Part shown: piece by piece, positions 1-10,600 of the stretch | Numbering within the stretch: position 1 is the first letter of the stretch | Layout of the letters: each line of letters opens with the position of its first letter | From: an archaeon | GTDB taxonomy: Archaea > Nanobdellota > Nanobdellia > SCGC-AAA011-G17 > GW2011-AR20 | DNA length: 39,857 nucleotides | Assembly (NCBI GenBank): GCA_002687185.1 | Contig: NYZO01000070.1 | Coordinates: 1 to 39,857 of the forward strand | Reading direction: 5' to 3' | The notes under the pieces: generated by a model | What the model was told of the DNA's origin: nothing | Databases searched by the model: none | What the model saw: only the letters and a program-made list of their open reading frames with translations | Made by a program: the position numbers and the translations under genes

Positions 1-101
1 ATTATTTTTTTTAATTGTTTTATGATAGACAACGGTCCAAGACTTGCTCCGCTATTCTTATCCAAGCTCCCTGAATCGTACGGGATTTGCACTATTTCCA
101 T
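1..101 (-). CDS. N-terminus of a ureohydrolase-like (arginase/agmatinase family) protein, truncated by the window edge
   Basis: Minus-strand translation from ATG at 101: MEIVQIPYDSGSLDKNSGASLGPLSIIKQLKKI..., resembling the arginase/agmatinase N-terminal pattern (PYDSG...GASLGP). A TATA-like TTTTTAAGAG lies about 25-30 nt upstream. Not in the ORF track because it runs off the edge. Confidence 0.5.
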   Translation of the reverse strand, partial: MEIVQIPYDSGSLDKNSGASLGPLSIIKQLKKI

Positions 102-237
102 GTTTATATAGTCGTTAAAATCCTCTTAAAAATTGTTCGGAAATGGGTTATGTAGAGTAAAATAACACTTAATAAAACCGTAAAAACTCTTGTAAAATAA
201 GCGTAATGCATATAGAGATTCATAAATAAATATTCGT

Positions 238-582
238 ATGTCAAAAGATCGTATAAAGAATTTATCTTTGTTTAGTGCTTTGGTCGGTATTTTTTTAATT
301 TTGTTAGTCAAAGATAATTTAGTACTTCCAACAACTGATCTGCAGTCTTTACAAAATGTAACAGTAGACCAGAAAGTAAAAACTAGTGGCACTATTAGTT
401 ATGTTTCACAAAGTAAATCTGGTTATTATCTTGTTATTAAAAATCAAAAGTATAGTATACCAATTATGATATTCACACAGTCAAACCTAACCTTAAGTAA
501 AGATCAAATAATCGAAGTTGAGGGTCGTATCACTGAGTTCAATAAAAAACGAAGTTTGATTGCGGATCAGGTGTGGGTTTAA
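238..582 (+). CDS. Membrane-anchored small protein with OB-fold-like domain
   Basis: 114 aa; N-terminal hydrophobic segment followed by beta-rich sequence (VKTSGTISYVSQSKSGYYLVIKNQKYSIPIMIF...IEVEGRITEF) typical of OB-fold nucleic-acid-binding-like domains. Tail-to-tail 4-nt overlap with nrdJ. Confidence 0.5.
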   Translation: MSKDRIKNLSLFSALVGIFLILLVKDNLVLPTTDLQSLQNVTVDQKVKTSGTISYVSQSKSGYYLVIKNQKYSIPIMIFTQSNLTLSKDQIIEVEGRITEFNKKRSLIADQVWV

Positions 583-3500
583 GCACCACATCCCCCAAAA
601 GTATCACCACAATAAACACATTTATGACAACCAGGGGCAGTCTGTTGCATCAAACGCCCACATCGACACATTCGCCCCATTTTCTTCACTCCATTTTCTT
701 TAAGAGAGTCAGATTTCCCACTGAATTTTAAAGATTTATTTCCACCGTTAGAAAACCCACCTAATTCTGGAGTCCCAAGAACCACATCAACATTCCAATC
801 ATCAACTTTAGCCCATTTATATGTCTCAAATGCTCCGTTAGTAAAACCCCACAACTTTGTTTCATCTAAACCATCTTGATTATCTGCATATTCCAACATC
901 CCTTTATATTCAAGATTCAACAATTTCCCTGCAAAATCAAGAGGCGATAAGGCCATTTTAATAAAAGGATGTCCATAAACAAGACCATGCGGTTCAAAAT
1001 GTTGACCTATCCATGCTGAAGTAATATCTTCTAAATCAACACCTCTTTTCAGAGATTTAGAAGCTATAATCCCTTGTGTTTCCAAAAGTGCTTTCCCAGT
1101 AGATCCAGCTTGATAAGATAAAAAAACAACCTGTCCAGGCCTCCCATCAGCATAATCTCCAACAAACACATGGAAAGGTATACCATCAATTTCAACCTCT
1201 AATTGTAAACCTCCTCGTTTTGATGGAATTTCTTCTTTCTCACCTCTTTTGAATACTTTATGACTTCTATTCCCAAAATCTAATGCGCTAATAGGTTTGC
1301 TATTGTTTCGAAATACCGATAAGGCTTTTACACCAAGCTCGTGACCCAATACATACCCATCAAAAATATCTTTCACTGTCGCATTTTCAGGTAAGTTATT
1401 AGTTTTTGAAATTGCACCTGATATAAACGGTTGAGTTGCAGCTACCATTCTTACATGACCTTCAAAAGCTATCGTACCTTCCCCTCTAGAGTTTCCAAAA
1501 GCAGTATCAAAAACTGAATAATGATCTGGATTTAAATGTGGAGCACCATGTACAGTTCCACGTACAATCTCCTTTCCAATTTCCTCACCAGCATAGTCTA
1601 AGATCTCCGTAGTTTCAGATTCACTATATCCAAGTTTTTTCAAAGCACGAGCAAATCCTTTATTCTCTAAAGTTAAATTTCCTCCACCAGCTAAATTCTT
1701 TTTAATTTGAAACGAAAGAGCCGGTTCAATTCCAGTAGTATCGCATCCCATCAAATAAGATATTGTTCCGGTTGGAGCAAGAACTGTCGTTTGTGCATTC
1801 CTAAATCCAAACTTTTCTCCATTTTGTATAACATTATCCCACGAAGTAAAAGCAGCATCTTTCAAATCATCTGATACATAATTCCAATCAACATTATCTA
1901 AAGCTTGTTGATGGTTTTCCATTACTTCAAGCATCGAACCTTTATTAAATTCAAAATGAACAAACGTACCAAGATTTTCCGCAATCTCACTAGAAGTCTC
2001 ATAAGCAGCTCCTGACAGAAGTGCAGTTATCCCTCCAGCAAGTGCTCGCCCTTCTAACGAATCATAAGCATAACCATATTCAGTTATCAACGCTCCAAGA
2101 TTCGCATATCCAAGTCCAATTGTCCTAAACTCAGGACTAATTTTTGCGATACTTTCCACAGGATATCCAGAAGCATCGTTTAATATATCCTGCGCAATCG
2201 TCACCAACCGAGCTGCTTTTCTAAAATTCGTGGTATTAAAATTTCCGTCTTCATCTAAAAATTCTAGAAGATTAAGAGAAGCAAGGTTACAAGAGGTATC
2301 ATCAATAAAGACGTATTCTGAGCAAGGATTCGTCGAATTTATTCTTCCTGAATTTTTGCAAGTATGCATTCTTTGAATCTCTGAATCGTACTGAACTGCA
2401 GGATCACCAATCCTCCAGCTTCCAAAAGAAATTTCTTGTAACATCCGTTCAGCTGAGACCTGATCAACAACAACATTATCAGTAACCCTTCTAAGCTCTA
2501 TATTTCCTCCATTTTCAAATTGCTCAAAAAAATAACCATCTACCCTTGCGGAAAGATTAGTGTTCTGAAGAGAAACAGTAGTATAAGCCTCCCCATCCAT
2601 TCCATCAGAATAACCAGCCTCCATTAAAGCCAATGCCTTTCTATCCTCACCAACTTTTCTTCGAATAAAATCTAAAATATCAGGGTGATTTTGCCTCATT
2701 GTCGCCATCCTTGCAGCCCTTCTACTCTTCCCACCTGACTTAATATATCCTGCATTTCTATCAAAAATCTCTAAAAAACTCATCGACCCAGAAGACTGTC
2801 CTCCACTAGAGAGCTCTTCACCTTGTCCTCTTAAAGCACCAATACCTTGTCCAACGCCAGAACCTGACGAAAAAATAGCACCTTCATCCTGAAGATGTTT
2901 TAGAATACTTCCTAAATTATCACGTGGTCCTTTGATAAAACAAGCATGAGACTGCGGTCTTACATTACATCCTTGGGTAACTGGTGAAGCTTCTCCGGTC
3001 TCTGGATCTCGATAGAATTTAATATCTGGGCTTCCTTCAATCCCATACTCATTATTTATTCCACCATTAAACTGTACAGGAGAATTAAAAGCAAGCCTCC
3101 GATTAATTTGCAACCACTTCAATTCATCTACAAACAAATCCTTATCTTTTTCAGTTGCAAAATAACCAAGACGATGTCCTTCATCGGCAACAAAATTTGT
3201 TACTCGCTCAATAAGATGTTGAGGAGAAAATTCATAATTCCTTCCAATTTTTGATTCTAGCTTATCTTTCCATTCTTGTTTAGTTGGTTTATAAAAATAT
3301 TTTTGGGCAACAATATTCGCCTCATTTTCAGCCCAATCAACTGGAAACTCTGCATTTTCCATACTAAAAATAACTTCTCCAGTATCATAATCCGTAAGTT
3401 CAAGATTTCGTTGGCCCCAATCAACTGTTTCAAACGGATCCTTCCCATCACTAAAGAAACGTTCAATTTTAAGACCTGACTTTTGTTCAGGAATTTTATG

Positions 3501-3758
3501 ATAGACTCTTCCTATGTCTAATCGATCAACATAAGTCTGTCCTCCAAAAGTATACATATGAATGTTCTTTTGATCTATAGCATTCTTTAAAGAATCAACA
3601 TCTAAACCACTTGTTTGTAAAAGATTAAAACTATCATCAACTAAAATATGTCTATTAGCATCATATGCATCCAAGATTTCAATTGATACATTCTGATAAC
3701 CATTCCCTGCCCCATTAGCCGGCGCACTTATAATTTCTTGATTAGCATCTTCACTCAT
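579..3758 (-). CDS. nrdJ: Adenosylcobalamin-dependent (class II) ribonucleoside-diphosphate reductase
   Basis: 1059 aa; RNR motifs such as NPCSEYVFIDDTSCNLASLNL and VLAPTGTISYLMGCDTTGIEP, plus a C-terminal Cys-rich zinc-ribbon tail (CRCGRLMQQTAPGCHKCVYCGDTFGGCGA). Confidence 0.93.
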   Translation of the reverse strand: MSEDANQEIISAPANGAGNGYQNVSIEILDAYDANRHILVDDSFNLLQTSGLDVDSLKNAIDQKNIHMYTFGGQTYVDRLDIGRVYHKIPEQKSGLKIERFFSDGKDPFETVDWGQRNLELTDYDTGEVIFSMENAEFPVDWAENEANIVAQKYFYKPTKQEWKDKLESKIGRNYEFSPQHLIERVTNFVADEGHRLGYFATEKDKDLFVDELKWLQINRRLAFNSPVQFNGGINNEYGIEGSPDIKFYRDPETGEASPVTQGCNVRPQSHACFIKGPRDNLGSILKHLQDEGAIFSSGSGVGQGIGALRGQGEELSSGGQSSGSMSFLEIFDRNAGYIKSGGKSRRAARMATMRQNHPDILDFIRRKVGEDRKALALMEAGYSDGMDGEAYTTVSLQNTNLSARVDGYFFEQFENGGNIELRRVTDNVVVDQVSAERMLQEISFGSWRIGDPAVQYDSEIQRMHTCKNSGRINSTNPCSEYVFIDDTSCNLASLNLLEFLDEDGNFNTTNFRKAARLVTIAQDILNDASGYPVESIAKISPEFRTIGLGYANLGALITEYGYAYDSLEGRALAGGITALLSGAAYETSSEIAENLGTFVHFEFNKGSMLEVMENHQQALDNVDWNYVSDDLKDAAFTSWDNVIQNGEKFGFRNAQTTVLAPTGTISYLMGCDTTGIEPALSFQIKKNLAGGGNLTLENKGFARALKKLGYSESETTEILDYAGEEIGKEIVRGTVHGAPHLNPDHYSVFDTAFGNSRGEGTIAFEGHVRMVAATQPFISGAISKTNNLPENATVKDIFDGYVLGHELGVKALSVFRNNSKPISALDFGNRSHKVFKRGEKEEIPSKRGGLQLEVEIDGIPFHVFVGDYADGRPGQVVFLSYQAGSTGKALLETQGIIASKSLKRGVDLEDITSAWIGQHFEPHGLVYGHPFIKMALSPLDFAGKLLNLEYKGMLEYADNQDGLDETKLWGFTNGAFETYKWAKVDDWNVDVVLGTPELGGFSNGGNKSLKFSGKSDSLKENGVKKMGRMCRCGRLMQQTAPGCHKCVYCGDTFGGCGA

Positions 3759-3766
3759 TTTTTATT

Positions 3767-4213
3767 TTACCTCATTTTTTTAATTTCTTGTTCAAAATCT
3801 TTAACGTCTTGAAAATCTCTATACACAGAAGCAAACCGTATATACGCAACTTTATCCAACCGTTTTAACTCCCTCATAACTTTCTCTCCCACTTTTATAC
3901 TTTCCACTTCTTTGGTTTTCAATCGTCTTAGTTCTTTCTCGATTTTCTCCACCACTGCTTCCACTTTTTCAAGACTGACCGGCCTTTTTTCACATGCTCT
4001 CATCAGTCCTCTTTTGAGTTTACTAGGATCGAACCGTTCTCTCCGCCCATCTTTTTTGATGACGAACAGATCCACGGCTTCAACCCTTTCGTATGTGGTA
4101 AATCTTTTTTCACATTGAAGACATTCCCGTCTTCGCCGTATTGCTTTCTGGTCTGCACTAGGCCGCTTATCGGTTACTTTCGTTTCCGTTGATCGACAAT
4201 AGGGACAGACCAT
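3767..4213 (-). CDS. nrdR: Transcriptional repressor NrdR (zinc ribbon plus ATP-cone)
   Basis: MVCPYCRSTETKVTDKRPSADQKAIRRRRECLQCEKRFTTYERVE is the classic NrdR zinc ribbon, followed by an ATP-cone. Immediately upstream of nrdJ with an 8-bp gap. Confidence 0.95.
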   Translation of the reverse strand: MVCPYCRSTETKVTDKRPSADQKAIRRRRECLQCEKRFTTYERVEAVDLFVIKKDGRRERFDPSKLKRGLMRACEKRPVSLEKVEAVVEKIEKELRRLKTKEVESIKVGEKVMRELKRLDKVAYIRFASVYRDFQDVKDFEQEIKKMR

Positions 4214-4232
4214 ACTACAACATGTTGTAGTA
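4213..4232. promoter_or_regulatory. Perfect 20-bp palindrome at the nrdR start (candidate NrdR operator)
   Basis: TACTACAACATGTTGTAGTA is identical to its reverse complement and abuts the nrdR ATG. A TATA-like CTTAAATAG (minus strand) lies near 4278-4286. Confidence 0.6.
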
Positions 4233-4392
4233 AGCTTTCACGCAAACAACAACATACACCACATTAGAATTCAACTTCTATTTAAGCCTTTCGTAACTGT
4301 AGTATATCTATTCGAAAAAACTGCTGCAATTTTAGAAACGTTTCGACAATCTCATATCAAGTTTCTTAAAAACAAAAAACTCTTTATCTAAA

Positions 4393-5592
4393 ATGTTATT
4401 AGCTATCACCATAGCAATCCTAGCCGGTATTGTAGCCGGCACTATTACTGGCATGACTCCTGGCATTCATATAAATTTAGTAGCATTAATTTTATTATCA
4501 CTCGTTCAGGCAACTAACCTCAACCCATTGTACGCTATTATGTTCATTTTAGTCATGGCCACTACTCATACGTTCATTGATTTCATACCGTCTGTTTTCT
4601 TAGGCGCACCCGACCCAAGCACAGTACTATCAGTTTTACCAGGTCATAAATTACTATTTGAAGGCAAGGGTTTTGAAGCGATTATGATCTCAGTTTACGG
4701 AAGTATTATCGGTTTACTAGCAATTATTTTTTTAACACCTTTTATCATCAAAGCAATCCCACCACTGTACAATATAATCGAGCGTTTCATACCTTACATT
4801 TTAGTTTTAGCTGTCATATTAATAATTTCAAAAGAACGTTCTAAAACCATAGCAATCTTAATTTTTCTAATGAGCGGTTGTCTAGGTTTAGGCGTATTAA
4901 ATATTAATCTCAGCCAACCTTTATTCCCATTATTATCTGGTTTATTTGGCACAAGCGGTTTATTACTGAGCTTAAAAGACAACGTTAAATTACCAAAACA
5001 AAAGTTCACTTATCCTAAAATAAACAACTACCAATACAAGGTATTAGGCTCTGGTTTCATTGCAAGTTTACTGACAGGTTTTCTTCCAGGTTTAGGCGCA
5101 GCCCAGGCAGCTATTATTGGCTCAAGCGTATTAAAAAAAACTAAACCAACTGATTTCATTTTCTTAACAGGCACTATTAACACTATGGTCATGATCATTG
5201 GTTTGATTGCGTTCATTACTATTAACAAAACAAGAAACGGCGCAATCGTGGTTATTTCAAAACTAATACCATCTCTTAACATCGACACAACACTACTCCT
5301 CATCGGCACAGTTTTAGTAGCTGGCGGTATTAGTAGTTTTTTAGCTATCTTACTTGCAAAACATTTCACAAAGATTATTCAACATGTAAATTATAGATTA
5401 CTTTGTATCAGTATAATTTTATTCATCACTTTCTTAGTTTTCATTTTAACTAGTTGGCTTGGTTTATTCGTTTTATTAGTATCCACAGCAACAGGAATCC
5501 TACCACCACTATTAGGCGTTCAAAGAAACAATTTAATGGGCTGTTTGATTATCCCTGTAACTTTATTCTTCATCTTTTCTTCGACGGTTTAA
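4393..5592 (+). CDS. TctA/DUF112-type integral membrane permease-like protein
   Basis: 399 aa polytopic; N-terminal GIVAGTITGMTPGIHINL and FLPGLGAAQAAI motifs resemble the tripartite tricarboxylate transporter TctA family. Confidence 0.75.
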   Translation: MLLAITIAILAGIVAGTITGMTPGIHINLVALILLSLVQATNLNPLYAIMFILVMATTHTFIDFIPSVFLGAPDPSTVLSVLPGHKLLFEGKGFEAIMISVYGSIIGLLAIIFLTPFIIKAIPPLYNIIERFIPYILVLAVILIISKERSKTIAILIFLMSGCLGLGVLNINLSQPLFPLLSGLFGTSGLLLSLKDNVKLPKQKFTYPKINNYQYKVLGSGFIASLLTGFLPGLGAAQAAIIGSSVLKKTKPTDFIFLTGTINTMVMIIGLIAFITINKTRNGAIVVISKLIPSLNIDTTLLLIGTVLVAGGISSFLAILLAKHFTKIIQHVNYRLLCISIILFITFLVFILTSWLGLFVLLVSTATGILPPLLGVQRNNLMGCLIIPVTLFFIFSSTV

Positions 5593-5968
5593 TCTCAAGC
5601 ACAATGAACGCAACAAATGTCACGATAAGCGCTAATAGATATTGTCCGACTCCGGCAGCTATCCCAATTAACCCAACTATCCAAAGACTAACTGCAGACG
5701 TTACTCCATGAAGATGATTTTTAACGTTAAGTATTATTCCAACTCCCAGCAACCCTACAGCAACAAGTATCCCTAAGATCACCATCCCAAGGTCTATGGT
5801 AGCACTGTCTATTGCAAGTAATGTGACCATTGCAGCCCCTATACTTACTAACACATGAACTTTTATTCCAGCCGGCCTATAGAACCGTCCATGCTCAAAC
5901 CCAAGTATCGCTCCAAGTATCAGCGCAAGAAATAATCGTAGAATTATTAGTGACTGTAATAATGCCAT
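5570..5968 (-). CDS. MgtC/SapB family membrane protein
   Basis: 132 aa; RLFLALILGAILGFEHGRFYRPAGIKVHVLVSIGAAMVTLL...GVTSAVSLWIVGLIGIAAGVGQYLLAL matches the MgtC/SapB signature. Converges on and overlaps the TctA-like gene by 23 nt. Confidence 0.85.
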   Translation of the reverse strand: MALLQSLIILRLFLALILGAILGFEHGRFYRPAGIKVHVLVSIGAAMVTLLAIDSATIDLGMVILGILVAVGLLGVGIILNVKNHLHGVTSAVSLWIVGLIGIAAGVGQYLLALIVTFVAFIVLEIKPSKKR

Positions 5969-6064
5969 ACAAAAACCAGAGTATCTACCTTCTTTAAATG
6001 TTCGTTATTACGTTAAGGTAACAGTTTCAGAACCAATATAAATTATTATTACTCTATAAAAAGA

Positions 6065-6316
6065 ATGTATGAAAATCCCTCAAAAGAATTAAACAGTTTA
6101 TTATTTAGTCAACGGATTATTTATTCTACGATAAAATCAATTCAACCGTTAAATGATAATGACGACGAATTCGACCAGCTCATAACCGAATATGGTATAA
6201 CAAACCAAGAATATATCCAAACAGCAATGATATTAAGAGATCATATACTAAAATTCAAAGATAGATTCACTTTTTCTACAAACGAATCTAGAAATCCTAT
6301 TGACAAAATAATTTAG
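6065..6316 (+). CDS. Small hypothetical protein, paralog A of a tandem pair
   Basis: 83-aa ORF; similar in layout and sequence to the next ORF. Confidence 0.5.
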   Translation: MYENPSKELNSLLFSQRIIYSTIKSIQPLNDNDDEFDQLITEYGITNQEYIQTAMILRDHILKFKDRFTFSTNESRNPIDKII

Positions 6317-6401
6317 AACAACTGACTTCACTTGTCAAACCATCATAGAAATATCACGAGAATACATACAAATATAAACATAAATCAAACAAATAAAGTT
6401 A

Positions 6402-6626
6402 ATGACACAAGAAAGCAATAAGACATTAGACAGGTTATTATTTTATAATGCAGGGAGAATGCTAGAACTCCCAATATACTCTCAAAGGCTTATTGAAGCT
6501 GAAGAGACATATGGCTTAGATAGTCCAGAATTTATTAAAGCTGCAAAGGAACTACGAGATTACGTAACAGAAATCCAAGTTTCGTTCTTTCCTTATAGAA
6601 AAAAACAAGAAAATACTGATCACTAA
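6402..6626 (+). CDS. Small hypothetical protein, paralog B of a tandem pair
   Basis: 74-aa ORF; shares (S)K.L..LLF..., ..YG...EFI.AA..LRD with the upstream ORF. Confidence 0.5.
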   Translation: MTQESNKTLDRLLFYNAGRMLELPIYSQRLIEAEETYGLDSPEFIKAAKELRDYVTEIQVSFFPYRKKQENTDH

Positions 6627-6719
6627 AACATAATTATTTATCAAACCTTTGTCTAAACACAACTACCAAAATAGCTAAAAACGGAAGGTTTATAAACCAC
6701 TGAAGAGTAGTAATAGGTT

Positions 6720-7613
6720 ATGAGATTTAACGAAATTACATACCATACTAAAGCTATAGGATCAATCAGTTCAAACACAAGAGATTATGATAATATTGAA
6801 CAATTAGTAAAAAGTATGACTGTACCATCACAAGGAGTAATTTATGTAGGTGCAGAAGGATTTAACGAAGATAATTTTCATGAAACTATGAGGGATCTAA
6901 CGATCGAATCAACTGCAAATCCAGCTCAAAAGACCCCTTGTTATATGACATTAACAAAGGCTCTAATAGGTAGAAATGAAGATAACACTCATCATCCTCA
7001 ACTAATCGTTATCAATCCTCTTAATAATCAAGTAGTAGATCTCATCGACGGAACTAACGCCCAATCATTACTCAACACAACGTTTCACAACAGCGATATC
7101 CTCCAGGCACGAAGTAAATACTTAACCCCAGAAACACACGATGCAGTAGCTAAATTACTAATCGGTATGGTACAAAACCACAGCCCCTCAATGTATGATG
7201 CAGTAATAACTCTAGGAGAATCCTTTCCCGAGGCGAAGTATGGAAACATTCTCCAAGCAATTGCACGGCAAGCTACGGCCATAACACAAGTACAAAGTGA
7301 ACAAGACATCGAAGAAAACCGATTAAACTTTGACAGAAAAAAACAAGCCCTAGAAACTAATTTTGGAGTAAATGATATCTACTTTAATACACAAGGGTTT
7401 CTTGCACTAAATCTTCAAAGCGGCGATCATGTAATGTTCCAAATTGCTGATAAGTTTGTACCTCAAGATAAAACAACACTGTTTTTCGCTATGCCTGATG
7501 GAACTTGGTCTGGACGAACGTATGGAGCACTTGATTCAGATTTACGGGGTTCGTATCCTCTTGGCGCACTAGGAAAGCAATTTTTAGAAGAAATAGGACT
7601 AAAAAATAGTTAA
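6720..7613 (+). CDS. Hypothetical protein
   Basis: 297-aa ORF with clear start; no family recognised. Confidence 0.6.
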   Translation: MRFNEITYHTKAIGSISSNTRDYDNIEQLVKSMTVPSQGVIYVGAEGFNEDNFHETMRDLTIESTANPAQKTPCYMTLTKALIGRNEDNTHHPQLIVINPLNNQVVDLIDGTNAQSLLNTTFHNSDILQARSKYLTPETHDAVAKLLIGMVQNHSPSMYDAVITLGESFPEAKYGNILQAIARQATAITQVQSEQDIEENRLNFDRKKQALETNFGVNDIYFNTQGFLALNLQSGDHVMFQIADKFVPQDKTTLFFAMPDGTWSGRTYGALDSDLRGSYPLGALGKQFLEEIGLKNS

Positions 7614-7616
7614 CCA

Positions 7617-10600
7617 TCACTTATCAAACCATTGCCTGAGCACTACTTGTTTTTCTGCTTCTTTCCCAAACACTGATTCAATTCGTTGTTTCACTAATTC
7701 TAAAGTCTGTTTCAAGTACGGCGGTAATTGATACCGTTCAGCAAGTTCAATTGACGGTTCAAGATATTTGACTACACTCCCTTCAGCAATAGTAAACAAT
7801 AACTTCCCTGAACATTTCGTACAGATTCCTTGTAGTGGCGGCCGTCTATATTTTTCGTTGCATTGCACGCATCTAAACTGTTGCATACTAAACTTACGTA
7901 GGTTACCTTTGATATCTCTAACAAAATGTCGTTCTATTACAAGCCGTGCAACGTCTAATTCATCTACTGCCCGTGTTTTCTCAGCGATCGCCATTTGCCC
8001 AAACACTTTCTCTTTCATTGTAGGAAGTGATTTATATGCACTACAAAGCACCCCTTGATTGATACTTGTTACTTCATGTGTATAGGACATACCTTCATAT
8101 TGCCCTGGGGTATCAAGTAGTGATTTAACTTGTTTAACTTTAACATCCCATGGCATCCCGTATTTCTCAGCAGTCTCATATAGTTCTAGTGGATACTCAG
8201 GCACAATGTCCATATCAAATACCATATCATCTACTTCGCTCGGTATCAGCTGCGAGGTTATAATTAAAGGCGCGTCTTGCACTGCCCCTCTATGTGCTGG
8301 TAAATATCTACGCGAAAAATTAAGGAACGTATCCATTAGAAGTATTACTGCAGCCTCATCCCCATCACAATTATGGACTAATATATCGTTAGCAAAGAAA
8401 TTATGTTCATTCTCCACATTAAAACAATAGCTTTCATCATCTCCGATAGATTCAACACGTTTCACTTTCGGATAAACGTATTCATTGTCATGTTCAATCC
8501 TCATCCCTTGCGGTATTTTCTGACATAATGCGTCTAAGATTTTATTTTTCCTTATCGAGATAAACCCTATCTCACCAAACTTCTTAACAAAATTTGAAGG
8601 AATAATGATCTTGGTAATAGCAAACGTAGGTATTGGCCTTTTCTTCTCTACGTAAAACTCTCGAACGACCGGCCCAGGTTTTTTAGCATGGTCATAGAAC
8701 TTAGTAAATATCCCAAACCGCGACAACACAAAACTCAGGTCATGTTTCAATCCTTCACTGACTGTATCACACGTAACCTTTGTATCACTTATACTAACAC
8801 TTCCATCCCCTTCATAATAGCCTCGAAGCAGTGCAGCCATTTTATTTTTCTTCAAATCTAAGAATAGACTAGGAATCCTTTTTTCTTTAGCACGTGCCCC
8901 TAACTTAAAATAATCATTAAATAATAAATACACTAATTTCGACGAGAACGTTAGATGATCTATATGATCTTCGCTCGGTTTCAACTTAAAGTACTTAGAA
9001 AAAACTGTCCGTATCAAATCTTTTATTTCATCTACTGTTGCTGCAATGGACACTTGGTAGAACCCTTTTTTTGATTCATTCTTTCGTGTAAACCCTTCAG
9101 CTATATACAACCCTATACATTCAAGTAACTCCTCATCAAGCGGCACTCGAATAGGTAATGAAACATTATCTCGTTTTATTGCTATAGTAACATCATCGGG
9201 TAAATCTTGCAATGTTTTCTTATGTTTCTTCAAAAAATCTTTAACAAACTTTACAGGAAAACTATCTCTCCGGTAATAATTGGTATTTTTTTTAAGCGTT
9301 TCAATAGTATCTAAATAATCTTTAACATTTCTGAGCATCACATCATCTCTTTCTAAAAATATTTCTGGCAAAAACAGTTCTTTAATATCTTTGGCTTTAA
9401 CTCGCCGTTTATAACTCACCATTAATTGATCTCCTACAGAAATATTGCGTGCTCTCTTCTCAATTTTGCCTTTTGTGTACACTCGATGCCCTTGTGTCAA
9501 TTGAATAGTTCTACCGCACTCAAGAACTACTTTAAGCAAACTACTCGGTGTATGTTTCGTCACTTCTTTGATTGTATCTTCTCCTGGATTGCTCCAAACG
9601 GTTGTATTAGAGACATCTTTTTTAAGCGTCCCAAACGAATCAACTTTTTCATTAGGTTTCAATTTTTCTATTACGTCCCCTATCTTTTCAATCTGCCATG
9701 CTCCATCTTTTTTAATCGACACATAATTCCCGTAGGCTAAGCAATCACGCCTAACAGCACAATGCATCATCGGGTGCGCGTACATTCCCTGCGTTTGCGA
9801 GAACCCTATTATACGACAAATTATCCCTGCCGATGTATGTGGTGCTAAAGCAACAACTAAATGCCCAACCAAATCTTTCTTAGTTTTGAGATTATAATAC
9901 GGTTTAAGTCCATAGAGTTTCACTAATAGTTCATCAACGAATTGCGCAACCCTATAAAACACAATGTCTGCTCCTTCTTCAACTGATTCCGGACAGCTTG
10001 GTAGTATAATATCTTGCGGTTTAATCTCTATTACTTGATTAGGGTCTGTAATCAGCTCACCTTTAGTATCTTTTGTATAGCCTAATTTCTTAACAGTCTC
10101 AACATCAATACCTATTTCGTTAGGTTTAAAATGCGTTATAGGAAGCTCAGTCATATCATAGCGTATGGTTCCATCTTTATTGACGTACAAATCATGTAAG
10201 GAGCGAAGTATCCCTTTGGCTAAGTATTCAGGTGTATGATCTTCGTTTGATGTTCCGCGCACTCCTTTGATTAGGTCTGGATATTGTGTCCGGCCGAGCG
10301 CATTAAGTGCTTTTTTAAAATAATGCTCAATCGGCAGATCCCAATCAAAATAACCTCGTGTTTTCCCGTGTTTTTGATCTTCTCCTGTATCAGGATCTTT
10401 ACCAATAATCTCACACACTTCTTTTTCTACGTACGCCTCACACGTCTGACAAAAATATTTTCGAACACCTGTTTCCTGACATTGTTCACAGATTCTGTAT
10501 ATTGTATCTCGGTCACACTTTTTGCAATGAAATTTTGGAAACTGCGATAGAATTTTCCCTTCTTTTAGTGCAGCTTGAAAGCTTCTAAGTTTGCCTCCTT

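Noticed and set aside
5028-5369. Minus-strand ORF inside the TctA-like gene
   Set aside because: Antisense to a well-supported membrane protein; no family signature of its own.
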